Shown: positions 1 through 11,075 of the stretch, one piece after another
Layout of the letters: every line of letters starts with the position of its first letter
Numbering within the stretch: the stretch's first letter is position 1
Position numbers and translations under genes: made by a program
Notes under the pieces: model-generated
What the model saw: only the letters and a program-made list of their open reading frames with translations
What the model was told of the DNA's origin: nothing
Database searches by the model: none
Assembly (NCBI GenBank): GCA_949825045.1
Contig: OX463820.1
Location: forward strand, 8,134,501-8,198,500
Direction of reading: 5' to 3'
Length of the DNA stretch: 64,000 nucleotides
From: Argyresthia goedartella
Taxonomy: Eukaryota > Arthropoda > Insecta > Lepidoptera > Argyresthiidae

Positions 1-130
1 AAATCCATTATTTTGAAGATATAAGTCATCAAATCAAGTCAGCACAGGCTGAGGTCACAAACTCAATTTCCATACCTCAAAAATTCCCATTCCAAAAGCA
101 TCCGTCGAAAGTAACTGCCGACTGAACTTG

Positions 131-170
131 CCCAAAGGGCTTCAGTTGCCGACGACTGAAGCCCTTTGGG
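131..170. repeat. Perfect 16-bp hairpin
   Basis: Two 16-base arms (131-146 and 155-170) are exact inverted copies around an 8-base loop. The right arm is also the start of the tandemly duplicated unit that follows, so the hairpin marks one edge of that duplication. Confidence 0.85.
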
Positions 171-520
171 TCATAAAAGTTAAGTCTCAGAAGAAATATT
201 TTTGGTTCTAGGTACATACATAGGTATATGGAGAATAATAAATAATTATTTCTTTATTTTACTCCGAACACTGTGATTTATTAGCCCATGAATCACTTAT
301 TCTTTAATTATTTTACTCGTAAAATAAAAAAGTCGTCGGCAACTGAAGCCCTTTGGGTCATAAAAGTTAAGTCTCAGAAGAAATATTTTTGGTTCTAGGT
401 ACATACATAGGTATATGGAGAATAATAAATAATTATTTCTTTATTTTACTCCGAACACTGTGATTTATTAGCCCATGAATCACTTATTCTTTAATTATTT
501 TACTCGTAAAATAAAAAAAA
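147..520. repeat. Direct tandem duplication, 187-bp unit
   Basis: The block containing 'ctgaagccctttgggtcat' and the following AT-rich sequence occurs twice back to back with a period of 187 bases. The two copies look identical over almost the whole unit, which suggests a recent duplication. No coding potential is seen. Confidence 0.85.
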
Positions 521-1037
521 TAAAAAATATGTAAATATTATCATATGTCTAGAAAAAGTAAGTGTTTGCGCCGAAACCGCAGTCCTGTCATGCACCATTA
601 TATTTTCCTAAATAAATTGACTTGCTACACTTACTTAGTTAGTTAGTTAATGGTATATCTTTAAAAAGTTCTCTTTAAAGATATACTATAAAAGGGAGTC
701 TGAGCATTTTAAATTATTTATCGCCCGAATAGCTCTTTTCTGTGATATAAAAATAGTTTGAATATCCGCTGCTTCCCCCCCACAACAAGATACCATAGGA
801 TGTGACACTATGAAAGTAACTAAAATAGACTGGCCTTGCTGTAGACACATCCATATCTTATCTGATGTCCCTAACAGCGTAAGCAGCAGAACTTAATTTA
901 CCAACTAATTTATCTATGTGGGGTCGCCAATGCAATTTGCTATCAATGGTTATTCCAAGAAACTTCGTGTCATTTATTAATTCTTACGTGTTGCTGTCTA
1001 ATACAGTATTATGTGATCTCAGATTGTGATCAGCTTG

Positions 1038-1490
1038 ACGACCTCTGTGGTGCAGCGGTTGGGGCTCTGCCTACCATGTGAGGGGGCCCGGGTTCGATCC
1101 CCGGCTGGGGGTAAAGAAAAAAAAACAGGTCTTGGATGTTTATACAAGGTGACATTTAATTAACTGTCCATATTTTGGGGAATAATAGTACCCATAATTT
1201 TTAACAACTTTGCCCAAGAAACATAAGGTCGCAAATGGAAAAAAATATTTGTCCCTCAGTACATTGACCGCTGATTACATGTTAGTATGGGGGACCCAAT
1301 TTCTTTTTTCGTTTGCGACCATATGTTTCATGGGGAAAGTTGTTCGTAATGACGGGTACTATCATTCCCTAAAATATGGTCAGCTAATTAAATGTCACCT
1401 TGTACGTGTGTGACGTCGCTGTTTCTGGTTCCCACGGCACAGGGTATATTGTGGGGCCAGAAGCAATGTATGTGCCTGTGTCTATTTGTT
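1038..1490 (+). repeat. tRNA-headed SINE (family S1), interrupted
   Basis: The head (about 1040-1112) has tRNA-like A and B boxes, the latter 'gggttcgatccccggctgg'. The tail resumes at about 1407 with 'gtgacgtcgctgtttctgg' and ends near 'ggccagaagcaatgtatg'. A second, uninterrupted copy on the minus strand at 25578-25768 shows that head and tail are normally contiguous, so the intervening 263 bases are an insertion. The tRNA-like part does not fold into a proper acceptor stem, so it is not a tRNA gene. Confidence 0.8.
1144..1406. mobile_element. MITE with ~100-bp inverted repeats inside the SINE
   Basis: The element starts with 'acaaggtgacatttaatta' and ends with the inverted match 'taattaaatgtcaccttgt'. 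The arms stay alignable for about 100 bases each. It lies exactly where the other copy of this SINE is continuous, so its outer boundaries are well fixed. There is no credible coding sequence; the open frame across it is a by-product of the arms. Confidence 0.8.
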
Positions 1491-1740
1491 TATGTTGTTT
1501 ATTTTTTTTACATTTGAAATTGAGAATTTGATACACTTGGTTTTACCAGCGTTTAACAATGAATTATTCACTGTGAACCAATTCAGGTTAAAAGGCATTA
1601 TTAAGAGTTATAATCAAAATCTTCTTTTTGTAATTCAATTTTGAAGACCAGTGAAGTATCATCAGCAAAAAAACTTCACTGTCAATCAATTTGTCCACCA
1701 TAAAAGGCATAGGAACATTATGATGGCCGTGGTTAAAATT

Positions 1741-3035
1741 TTAACAAATGCTCATGTCCGCTTGCCTAACTAGTATCATACCTTCCAAATTTCGTAGAAA
1801 TATTTCAATTATTGCCGAAACGTGATCTAATTTATACTCCACTAAACATTCCGTAACGGCTTTTTTCGCTCCTATGACGCAAGAAATAGGTATGAACCAT
1901 ACAATACGAACTCCAAAAGGTATCGCTCTATTCTATAGTATACGCAGCTAAGGCGTTACTATATCTATCAATGAGTCACTCTTCCGCTATCAGTCCGGTT
2001 CAATCTTATCAAGCTCCTATTTCACTAAAAGTATGTATTCATCTGATTTAATATTACTAAACGACATGTTTGATAATCGGTTTTAAAACCATCTCTGGAA
2101 TTGTCGGTTAAAAATGAACTAGCCGATAACTCAAATCTAAAATCACTAAGAGTTATAAAAATTTTATTCAACTTGTTTTGAAAAAAAGGTATCTCAATTC
2201 TTCAAAGATTATTCACTAATGGTACTGGGCCTCAGTTCAATTATATTTTATCAGAGCCTTGAATCTTGAACACAACGCTGCTGATGGTGATAATGTAACG
2301 CAATATATGCCTTCGTTCATGAGCTCAAGATCGATGTTTGTGTTGTGATACTAAAACCTGCACAAATATTTCAAACCCTGCAAACACAGCAAAAAACGAT
2401 CTGAAGATACTGATACTGAAGGCTGAATGAAACCAACAGCGACAAAGAAGAATGCAGATAATTACATTAAGTTCCTTCAATCTACCTTCATTAGTTTCAT
2501 TACCCTTTAAATAATGGTCAAGATGAAGATCGTTATGTTTTTCCAATATTGTAATAAAACAACCTTGTTAGTGTTGTTTTTTTAATGATTTTATGAGCCT
2601 TGTAATTTTGGGAAACATTTTGATGATCATTGATAATAACGTCAATATTTTATGTTTTTTTAAAGTGGGCACAATTCGGCTCTGTCACTGCGTATGGCAA
2701 AAAGGCGTGCCGCTATGTTATATACAAACTAAACATATAAATATGTTTTACATAGAATCTAGGTAAATATTCCTATACTTGTTAAAAACTAGGAATACCA
2801 GATATTACTAAGCAATTTTGTGTACTAACAAGCCAATAGTGACTGCATCAATATAACCTTGTATTCAAATCTCAGAGATAAGTGGTACTCAAGATACGAG
2901 TACATGTTTACGGCATCTTCAAAGAAACGAAAACAAGCCCATCAAAACCACATTTATTTAATGAAAATCTAATAAAAAGGGAATGGTGTGGCCTGTTTTG
3001 CCTGATGCTATGGGCAGGAATCTCCCCGCAGCGCA
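1741..3035. other. No gene recognised
   Basis: AT-rich sequence with only short chance open frames. Around 2660-2715 a fragment ('gtgggcacaattcggctctg') matches the dispersed repeat also seen at 5404-5592 and 47930-48110. Nothing else is recognisable. Confidence 0.5.
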
Positions 3036-3039
3036 CAAT

Positions 3040-3290
3040 CGGACTAAAAAGAACGGCAGCAAATATAATGATACCAAAATATGTTTTTCCTACCCAAAAT
3101 GTAAGCGAAGCGAAGCCCCCTTTATCCTTCGTGTTAGGTTGAAAATGTAAGAACAACAAATAATACTTAAACATAAACTTAAGTACACAAAACATAAAAA
3201 GAAGTTTGGTGATCATTTATCCGAACAGAATTTGGTAGTCGTTTTCTTATTCTGACGGTCGTTTCGAAGTTATTGTTAGTAAAATAGGTG
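3040..3290 (+). repeat. Dispersed repeat R1, copy 1 of 3
   Basis: Contains 'gcgaagcgaagccccctt' followed by 'tccttcgtgttaggttga' and a run of AT-rich motifs ('gaagtttggtgatcattta'). The same order recurs at 17645-17775 and 19740-20060. It is non-coding and of unknown element type. Confidence 0.75.
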
Positions 3291-4600
3291 CGTTTTTGGT
3301 GTATTTTTTTTAAATAAGCCAAAAACAACTTACATTACCGGTCCAAAACGCAATGTAGGTGAGTGAGGTTAAACAATTGTCGACTTGAGTTGAGGAGTTA
3401 GGCTGATCGTCGTTAACTGTCTCGTCATTCGACACGGATGAAGCATGACCGAACGAAGGCGGATGTACACGTTAGGTATTCCCCACTAACGAGCCGTCGA
3501 TTACCCTACGCTCGGCAACAATGGTGGCTACAGAGAAATCTAATTACAATCTGATTACACGTTTTAAATGAGCGCAGATCCTTCATCTGTTGTCATGGCG
3601 GAAAACTAATTTTTTATGCCCGCCTGTCGGCGGCAAAGCGGTTAGCGCCATGTAATTGCAGAGTTACTATCTATTGCAACAATTTGCCTGACATAATTGC
3701 ACAGGCCACTTGCACCAGAATTTTGACATCCGTTAAATACAGTTTAAACACAACTCAAATACACGGCCATGTTAAGTGTGAATCTGGCTGACACCTTGCC
3801 GTGTTGAATTTAAACTGAAGGTACTTAGCGGCTGTCAGAAGTCTGCTGCAAGTCGCCTCTTGAATACTACCGGCGTTAGATAACGCCACTTTTCCGTTAA
3901 AGGTTTTAAATTTTAATACCATGGCATAATGTACAAAATTGCGACCCGTCCAACTACCCATGGCTCTTGAGAGGTTAACAACTCGCCTCCCGCGCCTATG
4001 CGCGTGGCTTCGCGATTGTGAACCTTATGCCGTGGTGAAAAAATTCAAAACCTATAACGAGAAATGGTATTTCTAGAAATAACATTGGAGGTGAGTGGTT
4101 AAATCAACTATATAATCGTCACATCGCTTTTTCCCATACGGATTCGCAGTGACACAGAGCTGCAACCATCTTTAGCCAGTATTTTTTATTATTTATTATT
4201 CTTATAAAATTTAAACAGCATTACAAAATATCTTCCAGATCACTGCACACATTACTTAAAATATCAGTCCATATGTATATTATATATAACAGATAAGTTA
4301 TTATATCAAAATACAGGAATTACATGATTAAATTCTCTAATAATATAACTATGCTAATAAAAATAATAATGTATCATACGATCGCACAAGAAAACTTAAG
4401 CAATTAAAATATTTAGACAAAAATAAAACTATATTATGTTTGGACATAATATAGTTTTCTTTGGGCGTTTGGACGTGGATTCGAACCCAGAACTTAAAGA
4501 TTGCCCAACCGATATCAAAAAAATTGCGCCACCACAACCATGTGAGAAGCCGCGAAATTTTTAATCATATTAGAATCATGATATATTTTGTTGTATCGTC
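3291..4600. other. Unassigned stretch with repeat fragments
   Basis: No exon can be supported. About 4095-4190 (minus strand) carries a fragment of the same repeat as 5404-5592. About 4455-4550 has a tRNA-like B box on the minus strand, probably a SINE remnant. The rest is unrecognised. Confidence 0.4.
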
Positions 4601-4604
4601 GGGG

Positions 4605-4800
4605 GTGTTAAAACACGTTTCTTGCTAAATAGACACCGTTTAATTCACAGAATTTCGTGAATGTCATTATTGATTTCTGTAGCGGTAACAGAAATATATA
4701 TTCTGAGAAAATTCTAACTCTCTAACAATTACGGTTCGTTAGATACAGTCCGCTAACGGACAGACATACTGACCGACAGACGGACGGCGGAGGTAAAGTA
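4605..4800 (+). repeat. Dispersed lepidopteran-type repeat D, partial
   Basis: Includes 'gtagcggtaacagaaatata', 'actctcta' and a block of repeated gacggac-type tetranucleotides. These occur in the same order as in the long copy at 48535-48930 and the minus-strand copies at 17878-18098 and 22610-22828. Confidence 0.7.
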
Positions 4801-4930
4801 ATTGGCACGCTTCAGGTAAGGAAGCTAATAAAAAAATGCCTCGGTCATATCGCTTCTTCCAGGAATGAGTTGGTTCGAAACGGGAAGGCTCCGCCCAGCA
4901 GTGGGACAACGTGAACCCGTAACGATAACG
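4800..4930 (+). repeat. RTE-like LINE 3' tail fragment
   Basis: The block 'ccgcccagcagtgggaca' is the remnant of a short 3' segment also found at 18555-18722 and 41030-41125. In moth genomes I associate this block with the 3' ends of RTE-type LINEs. Only the tail is present. Confidence 0.45.
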
Positions 4931-5034
4931 CGTTGCACAAGTTGCTGCTGGATTAGACTAATTTGGATATCTAGAAGGAAAACTCTATATAAGTAACGGA
5001 ATATGTGATAGATCGACAGTTTTTGAAGTTATTT

Positions 5035-5402
5035 CTGTAAATTAATATAACAATTTTGGGACCATTTTCTAGATTTTGTCATAACAGAAACGCGATTGGA
5101 GGAATTTCGCTCGATATAAATAAATATTGAAATGAGGTCTTAATTTACACTTTTTTTGATTTTCTGAGAAATTGGAATAGCTCTCAGAACTCAAAAATAT
5201 TCATTTAGATGTGTTTTGACAATACCTAAATTATAGAAATTTTCATATTTTAGTTCATTTTGTATCAATTTAAAATCAATATTTTGACATTTTTCCCCGA
5301 TTCCGTCCCTCTCACACTGCGGGTCATTCCGCCTGGAGTAACGGGGACCTTTGAATGGAAGACGTATCCCCTTAATAAGGAATGTTAAAATTAATCCTAA
5401 CA
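5035..5402 (+). repeat. Dispersed repeat A, copy 1
   Basis: Contains 'aaacgcgattggagga' near the start and 'ctgcgggtcattccgcctgg' near the end, the same order as at 11560-11865. Inverted relatives are at about 29800-30480 and 40540-41260. It is a non-coding interspersed element of unknown class. Confidence 0.65.
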
Positions 5403-5403
5403 T

Positions 5404-5592
5404 AACATTGCGCCACGCCTTTTCCCATACCGAGTAGCATAGGCACAGGCAGAGGCACAGAGGTAGAGGGGCAAATTGTGCCCAATTTTAGCCAGTTATT
5501 CAGTACTCCATTTTGCGTAAGCATGGGGGTAGCCCATCGCGGCAGCTATGTAGTAATGCAGATTGATTTCCTCACGATGTTTCCTATCACCG
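5404..5592 (-). repeat. Dispersed repeat B, minus-strand copy
   Basis: Read in reverse it contains the 'catcgtgaggaaa' motif, a 'tgggctacccccat' block and an 'aaaggcgtggcgcaatg' end. The same blocks appear on the plus strand at 47930-48110. Probably a SINE-like element. Confidence 0.65.
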
Positions 5593-6270
5593 TCAAAACG
5601 TCCGTATTGATAAAAATTCTGTTCACTAAACTTTGATTCCTTTATTCCTGCTCTTTCTTATTCACTGACGCTATGCTTTACCTTACATTACTCTTTACGT
5701 TACTATTCCAATTTAAGTTATTATAATTGGGTGTTAACCCACACTTATACTCCTCCTCTCGGCTCAATACAGTATGAGTTCCTCTTTTTGTCGAAACTCT
5801 TCGGTCGCTCCACCGTTAACGCGCTAATCCTTCATTCCGGATGTTAGAAGCTTATTTCCGTTTAGCGCGCTAACAGCGGTGGCGCCATTTTACAACTGAC
5901 AGCGCGCCCAGACATAATTCTGGTGTTTCATCCGGAAGTCAATAAACCAACACCCACTGGCGCGCTGTCAGCTCCGGCGCCATTCCTAACAACCGTCATC
6001 GCGCGAAATCACAAAACTATGATACAACCCGTGGAACCGGATGTCATTATACTGAACATCGATTGGTGCGCTAAGTATAACTGATCATAATCATAACTGA
6101 TCAACCAATACCGCAAATATGGAATAATATTGCTAGCCAAAGTGCCAAAATGGTCATACAGTTTCAATGTTAAGTCTGTTCCAATTAAGGTGATACGAAA
6201 AAAATGGGGTCTTTTTCGAATCCATTTAGTCCACCATGAAGTCATCTACAGATTTGATTTTTGGGTTAAC
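5593..6270. other. GC-richer block, possible solo LTR, no gene
   Basis: About 5731-5952 begins TGTTAACCC and ends with CAATAAACCAACA, which fits a solo LTR with short TG...CA ends and a poly(A)-like signal. However, no target-site duplication could be matched. Two direct repeats based on 'gcgcgct...ggcgccatt' occur at about 5858-5893 and 5959-5986. Only chance open frames are present. Confidence 0.3.
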
Positions 6271-6563
6271 GTTTATTTTATTTTTTATTTATTTATTTTC
6301 TTTATTTGGGACATCAACAGCACAATACACATACATTTATACAAAAAACAAAATACAGTAAACAAGGCCAATGACAGATGTCCACAGAAGAGCAGTTAAC
6401 ATAATTAAAATAGGAGCTGACGACGTTATGCTTAAAATTTGTGTGTGTAGGGTGAGTGGTTGTGAGGGTGTATGTGAGGGTGTATATGTGTGTGTGAGGG
6501 TGTGTTTGTGCTTGAAAGGAAAATTAATTTAAGTTGGGGAGCAGTAGTATAGGAATTATATGC

Positions 6564-9512
6564 TTAATTATTAAGTACCTTCCTTATGCGGTTTTTGAAT
6601 GCATTTCTAGTGCAATCAAATGGGTCAACACAGCTAAATCGTTTATTATATAAATTCATTATGCGGATAATAGGGGAGTTCTGGGCATAGTTGGTATGTA
6701 CACGAGGTGTGTGAAATAGAAGATTTGCTGAATGGCGCGTGCGTGTGGTAGAAGTGCGGTAGCCGACCAGTTCAACAAGATTGGGACTATCGATACGGCC
6801 GCTCAGGATATCATGTAGGACAGACATATCAAGTGCTATTCGACGGTCTTCAAGATTCATTATATGGTGATGAGTGCACGATGAATAGTAGTCTTGTCCC
6901 CTACGTTTGGCACGATAATCTAAAAATCTTACAAAAGACTTTTGAATGCGCTCTATTCGTTCCTTGTGCGTAATATATTGAGGACACCAGACAACGCTGG
7001 CGTATTCCAAAATACTGCGCACGTAGGCGAAGTAAAGTACCTTAAAGCATGTAATGTCACTAAACGCAGCACATGTTCGACAGATAAATCCCAAGTTTCT
7101 GAAAGCGCGGTTAGTGATGTCGTCAATGTGTTGGTCAAATGATAATTTTGCGTCAAGAGTGACGCCCAAGTCACGAACAGTATTCACGCGTGCGATAATC
7201 TGATCCTTAAAAGCATACGAATGTACAATTGGTTTTGGACTACGAGTAAAAGAGATCTGAAGGCACTTGGAAATATTTACCTTAATTCGATTGGTTACAT
7301 AGTACTCGGAAAGCCGGTTCAAATCTTCCTGCATTCCAATACAATCAATCGCATTACGTATTCCAGTAAAGATCTTTTTGTCGTCTGCATACATTATGAA
7401 TTTACAATTATGGAATACTGTGTATATGTCGTAAAGGTATGCGTTGTAGAATAGAGGACCCAAATGTGATCCCTGGGGTACCCCAGAGGGGACGTTGACA
7501 TAGTCAGATCTGAAGCCACCCAGTACTACCGCTTGGCATCTATTGGTTATATAGGATGTCACCCACCTATAAATGTCTCCACGCAGACCCAATCTATGGA
7601 GCTTACGGAGCAGTATGACGTGGTCCACACGATCGAACGCCTTTTCAAAATCCGTGTAAACCACGTCAACCTGCACCCCTTTGTCCATTGAGCGGAGAAC
7701 GTGATTGACAAACTCTGCAAGATTCGACACGGTGGAACGGCCTTTCAGGAAGCCATGTTGTTGCGGTGGAATTCCCCTTGTTAATGTACCGTATATATTG
7801 TCATAAATAATTTTCTCAAAAATCTTTCCGAATATGTTCAAAATTGAGATTGGGCGATAGTTCGGAATTTGTAATTTAGAACCCTTTTTATGTATGGGTA
7901 CCACAAGGGCTTCTTTCCATTTTGTCGGGAATGTACCGTTAGTAAGGGACATGTTAAATAAAATATTAAGCGGTGTGGACAGGCTCTTGGCGCATTTAAA
8001 AATAAAATATGGGGGAATCCCGTCACTCCCAGCTCCACCATTAGGATCCAAGGATGCCAAGTATTTTTCAACAGAATCTGCTGAGAGTTCCAATGTACTG
8101 ACAACACTACCATCGTCACAGCAAGGTGGGTTCAACTCTAAATGATCGTATTCAGGTGCGGGTTCGACAAATACTGATGCAAAAAATTGGTTAAACCCAG
8201 CAGTGATATCTTCGCCCTTTTCAAAACTGCTATCCTTGTATTCAAATTTCTTCGGGTAGGCTGAACAACCACGACGTGCTCTGACATAGGACCAGAGTTG
8301 TTTAGGATCGGACTTAATATTTTCTTGCATTGATGTGATATACTTATTGTAACATTGATCAAGAATGAATTTATGGCGACTCCGGAGCAATGAAAAATCG
8401 TCGTAGTCGCGGGGATTTCCATACCGCTTCCATTTAGAATGAGCTCTACTTTTCTCTTGTATAATTTTGATCAGTGGTGTGCTATACCAAACTGGATAGC
8501 TACACTTTTTACGACGGGTGTCCAGAGGTATACATTTAGTTATATTGTCATTAAGAATGTCGTAAAAAGTTAATATTGCATTGTCCAAGTCTGGTGCGCA
8601 AATGAGTTTATCCCAGTCAGTCCCCGAGAGTATCTTATTTAATTCCTCATAATTACCCTTACGAAACCTATATTTAGTTTGTTTTGATTCTTCCAATGGA
8701 GCTGCAAATATATCCTTTGTAGTGATTTCGAGTGGTGGGTGGAATTTGTCGATTTTGCTTAGTGGATGTAGTGACATTCTGACATCCGCCGCAAAATTTG
8801 ATACAATGAGATCTAAAATGTTGTCACTAGAATTTTTGAAAAAGTTTAATTGTTGCAGATTCCATGCAGAAAAGGTTTCCAATATACTGGCACTTGCAGC
8901 CTGAATCTCCACTGACCCTTGGTGAAGTTGCGTGGTGTGGCCGTCGGGGCACCACGAAATATTAGGCATATTAAAGTCACCTGTTATTATGAAGTGTGCG
9001 TTGGGAGATTCTGAGAGAGCCCTAATTAAAAGCGAGTCGATGTGACGTAAATCATTTGCTAATGTCTTAGAAGAACGCGTGTCGGGTGGAGCATATATAG
9101 TACACAGATGTAGGTCATATTTTGTCGCTGAGGGATCAACATTACCGGAGTGCATTCGCAGTCCGTTGGCCGGAATAGTGACCCAGAGACATTCTATGCC
9201 AGCCTGCGACCACTCGGGGCGAGCTCTTGCCTCCAGCGTGCGACGGATCAAGACCATAACGCCACCACCGTCCCGCTTACCACGGAGACTGCGGTCTCTA
9301 TCCAGTCTGAAAACGTCATATCTACTGTCGCATATCTCTGTGTCTAAAATGCTCTCGATTAGCCAGGTTTCAGTAATGGAAATGATATCATAGTCTTCGC
9401 TCAAAATGTTACGATAAAGGTGGTGTAATTTAGATCTTAGTCCACGAGTGTTCTGGTAATAAATAGTAAGTTTAGAATCGAATAGAAAGAAGGAAGGATA
9501 GAACAAAGACAA
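6564..9512 (-). CDS. LINE ORF2: endonuclease-reverse transcriptase
   Basis: A 982-residue protein that would nick target DNA and copy the element's RNA. The N-terminal AP-endonuclease-like domain (about residues 10-260) shows YYQNTRGLRSKL, SITETWL, a GGG-VMVLIRR stretch and ITGDFNMPNISW. The final SDH-type motif is degenerate (KFHPPLEI). The reverse transcriptase (about 480-760) shows NYRPISILNIFGKIFEKI, QHGFLKGRSTVSNL, YTDFEKAFDRVDH, PSGVPQGSHLGPL and the catalytic YADD. The C-terminus has no RNase H domain. The frame is open throughout, and the upstream ORF1 belongs to the same transcript. The clade within Jockey/CR1 is not settled. Confidence 0.93.
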   Translation of the reverse strand: MSLFYPSFFLFDSKLTIYYQNTRGLRSKLHHLYRNILSEDYDIISITETWLIESILDTEICDSRYDVFRLDRDRSLRGKRDGGGVMVLIRRTLEARARPEWSQAGIECLWVTIPANGLRMHSGNVDPSATKYDLHLCTIYAPPDTRSSKTLANDLRHIDSLLIRALSESPNAHFIITGDFNMPNISWCPDGHTTQLHQGSVEIQAASASILETFSAWNLQQLNFFKNSSDNILDLIVSNFAADVRMSLHPLSKIDKFHPPLEITTKDIFAAPLEESKQTKYRFRKGNYEELNKILSGTDWDKLICAPDLDNAILTFYDILNDNITKCIPLDTRRKKCSYPVWYSTPLIKIIQEKSRAHSKWKRYGNPRDYDDFSLLRSRHKFILDQCYNKYITSMQENIKSDPKQLWSYVRARRGCSAYPKKFEYKDSSFEKGEDITAGFNQFFASVFVEPAPEYDHLELNPPCCDDGSVVSTLELSADSVEKYLASLDPNGGAGSDGIPPYFIFKCAKSLSTPLNILFNMSLTNGTFPTKWKEALVVPIHKKGSKLQIPNYRPISILNIFGKIFEKIIYDNIYGTLTRGIPPQQHGFLKGRSTVSNLAEFVNHVLRSMDKGVQVDVVYTDFEKAFDRVDHVILLRKLHRLGLRGDIYRWVTSYITNRCQAVVLGGFRSDYVNVPSGVPQGSHLGPLFYNAYLYDIYTVFHNCKFIMYADDKKIFTGIRNAIDCIGMQEDLNRLSEYYVTNRIKVNISKCLQISFTRSPKPIVHSYAFKDQIIARVNTVRDLGVTLDAKLSFDQHIDDITNRAFRNLGFICRTCAAFSDITCFKVLYFAYVRSILEYASVVWCPQYITHKERIERIQKSFVRFLDYRAKRRGQDYYSSCTHHHIMNLEDRRIALDMSVLHDILSGRIDSPNLVELVGYRTSTTRTRHSANLLFHTPRVHTNYAQNSPIIRIMNLYNKRFSCVDPFDCTRNAFKNRIRKVLNN

Positions 9513-9710
9513 TAGTAATAACGGAGATTAGTAATAGTTGGGCATACTTGTTGACTTGGTTGTATAAAAGGAAGGGAAATAAGTTGGTTATTTGTGTGTG
9601 TGTATGTATGAGGAGTAGTGATTGTGTGTGTATCAGTGAACTAAGAGTGCAGTAGTAAGTTACAATGGAGTTATCATAAGCGATTTGGTAACCAACAGAT
9701 AAATAACTAA

Positions 9711-11075
9711 TCATACAATTTTGGCAAAATCCTTAGAGCTTCTAATATGTAACTGAGGACAATTTATAGCTTTACGGACGTAAATGTTACAGTGTTTTAC
9801 CCACACGTAAGTGTAATTTTGTTCGTTGCATACGGCTTTACAGTCCTTTAGTAGTTTCTTATTAAGCGGTGTTAGATGGTCATGGACATAAAGTTTTTTG
9901 GAGTTTCCAATAAACCCTAGGTCCGAAGTGTAGACACCTTTAGTTTTGCGCAGACCTGACACTATCTCGTCCTTGTGCAATCGTTGTCTCAGTTTGACTA
10001 TGATGTTTTTTGGGCGGCCAGGAACCGCCTTTACCGGCTGCACGCGATGGGCGAACTCTATGTCGCACGACTGAAGTGTGACTCCGGCGTGGCTTGCGAT
10101 TTGAATCGCTACGTTAGGGATTGACTCGTTATTCGTTTCCGGTACTCCCGAGATTTCCAAGTTGTTCATACGTAGCCATTGTTGGTTCGCGCCGAATTCA
10201 TTCTCAAGCTCAATAATTCGCTCCTGAGATGCCTGTAGATTCTTTTCGAGCTCACAGATCCTGCTACACTGAGATTCTACTTCAGCTAATCTACCATCCA
10301 ATTCAGAAGTGAGACTTTCCACATGAGTAGCTATTTCTGCTTTTAGCATCTCGCGAATTTCTTTTTTCAGCGACTCATTGCCTTTCAAAATTAAGAGTTC
10401 AAGGCGTTTCTCTAAGTCAGAGAGAAAATTTCCACTTGTCGCGGTGTTTGAAGAGATCGGTACACGGTGACTCTCGGTGTGAGGTAGAGGTGCGGCGGTA
10501 AGTGGCGCATTGGTGACGTCAGCTGCAACTGTAATTAAATTGGCCGGTTCAGTTGTGCTCGGAATGTCGTCTGTAACCAGGGGCGCGGTGACGGCAGAGC
10601 CAGCGGCATTAGCAACTGAGATGGTGGAGGCGGCGGCGGTGGCGGCAGCGGCGATGGTGGTGGCGGTGGTGGTGGCGGCGGCGGTGGTGGCGGTGGCGGT
10701 GGCAGCGGTGGCTATGGCAGTGGCGGCTGTGACGGCAGTGGTGGTGGTAGTGGTTGCTGTGGCAGTGGGGGGTGTGGCGGCGGTGGCGGTGGCGTCAGTG
10801 GGGGTGACGGCATTAACGGTGCTGGCAGTGGTGGAAGCTAGGGATACGCTGTTCTTGCGAAGATTGCCGTCGGCACTCCGTAGTGGGGTTTTCGAGCGTA
10901 CCTCAGCTTTGCACGATACGCATTTAGTCATTTTGCGTTCTTCTATGGTCAGCTTTCTGAACTCTTCCGGTTTTAAATTGAGACATTGGTAGTGGTAAGC
11001 TCGTGGGCATGACAAACAGCCCATCGTATCAGCTGCGCCGATAAATTTGCCGCATGCATCGCACTTCGCCGGCAT
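9711..11075 (-). CDS. LINE ORF1: PHD-finger RNA-binding protein
   Basis: A 454-residue ORF1-type protein expected to bind the element's RNA. Residues 6-55 form a PHD-like zinc finger with cysteine pairs (CDACGKFIG, CLSCPRAYHYQC, CVSC). About 75-165 is a very low-complexity Ala/Thr tract encoded by GGC/GGT-type repeats. About 215-300 is a predicted coiled coil (many Glu/Leu heptads). The C-terminal part (about 300-450) resembles the RRM-like and C-terminal domains of L1-type ORF1 proteins. An alternative origin as a host zinc-finger gene is unlikely given its position directly 5' of ORF2. Confidence 0.85.
   Translation of the reverse strand: MPAKCDACGKFIGAADTMGCLSCPRAYHYQCLNLKPEEFRKLTIEERKMTKCVSCKAEVRSKTPLRSADGNLRKNSVSLASTTASTVNAVTPTDATATAATPPTATATTTTTTAVTAATAIATAATATATTAAATTTATTIAAAATAAASTISVANAAGSAVTAPLVTDDIPSTTEPANLITVAADVTNAPLTAAPLPHTESHRVPISSNTATSGNFLSDLEKRLELLILKGNESLKKEIREMLKAEIATHVESLTSELDGRLAEVESQCSRICELEKNLQASQERIIELENEFGANQQWLRMNNLEISGVPETNNESIPNVAIQIASHAGVTLQSCDIEFAHRVQPVKAVPGRPKNIIVKLRQRLHKDEIVSGLRKTKGVYTSDLGFIGNSKKLYVHDHLTPLNKKLLKDCKAVCNEQNYTYVWVKHCNIYVRKAINCPQLHIRSSKDFAKIV
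10610..10835. repeat. GGC/GGT low-complexity tract inside ORF1
   Basis: Dense GGC, GGT and GTG triplets on the plus strand code, on the minus strand, for an almost pure Ala/Thr segment. The open frame on the opposite strand (10510-10992, Ala/Val rich) is a shadow of this tract. Confidence 0.85.

Larger units (their letters stand above)
713..1720 (-). pseudogene. Decayed LINE reverse transcriptase, split by a SINE
   Basis: Read on the minus strand, about 1690-1600 gives a reverse-transcriptase active site (FADDTSLVFKIE) and about 1500-1600 gives WFTVNN-LLNAGKTKCIKF. After a SINE insertion the protein resumes at about 1036 with KFLGITIDSKLHWRPHIDKL and runs to about 715 with the usual YGILLWG and SQKRAIRAI motifs. 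Stops interrupt the frame, so this is a relic. It looks like a Jockey/CR1-type non-LTR element, 5'-truncated. The motif order fixes strand and identity well, but the ends are approximate. Confidence 0.75.

Noticed and set aside
1041..1112. Candidate tRNA gene
   Set aside because: A and B boxes are present, but the acceptor stem does not pair and the sequence recurs with a common tail, so it is a SINE head. The same applies to the tRNA-like segments at 13634, 21900, 25700, 30700, 47341 and 62012.
1210..1413. 67-codon ORF
   Set aside because: It lies across the arms of the MITE at 1144-1406 and reflects their inverted symmetry.
5731..5952. Solo LTR
   Set aside because: TG...CA-like ends and a CAATAAA are present, but no target-site duplication or internal primer site was found. 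Kept only as a low-confidence note.
10510..10992. 160-codon Ala/Val-rich plus-strand ORF
   Set aside because: It is the antisense reading of the Ala/Thr tract of LINE B ORF1 and has no independent support.
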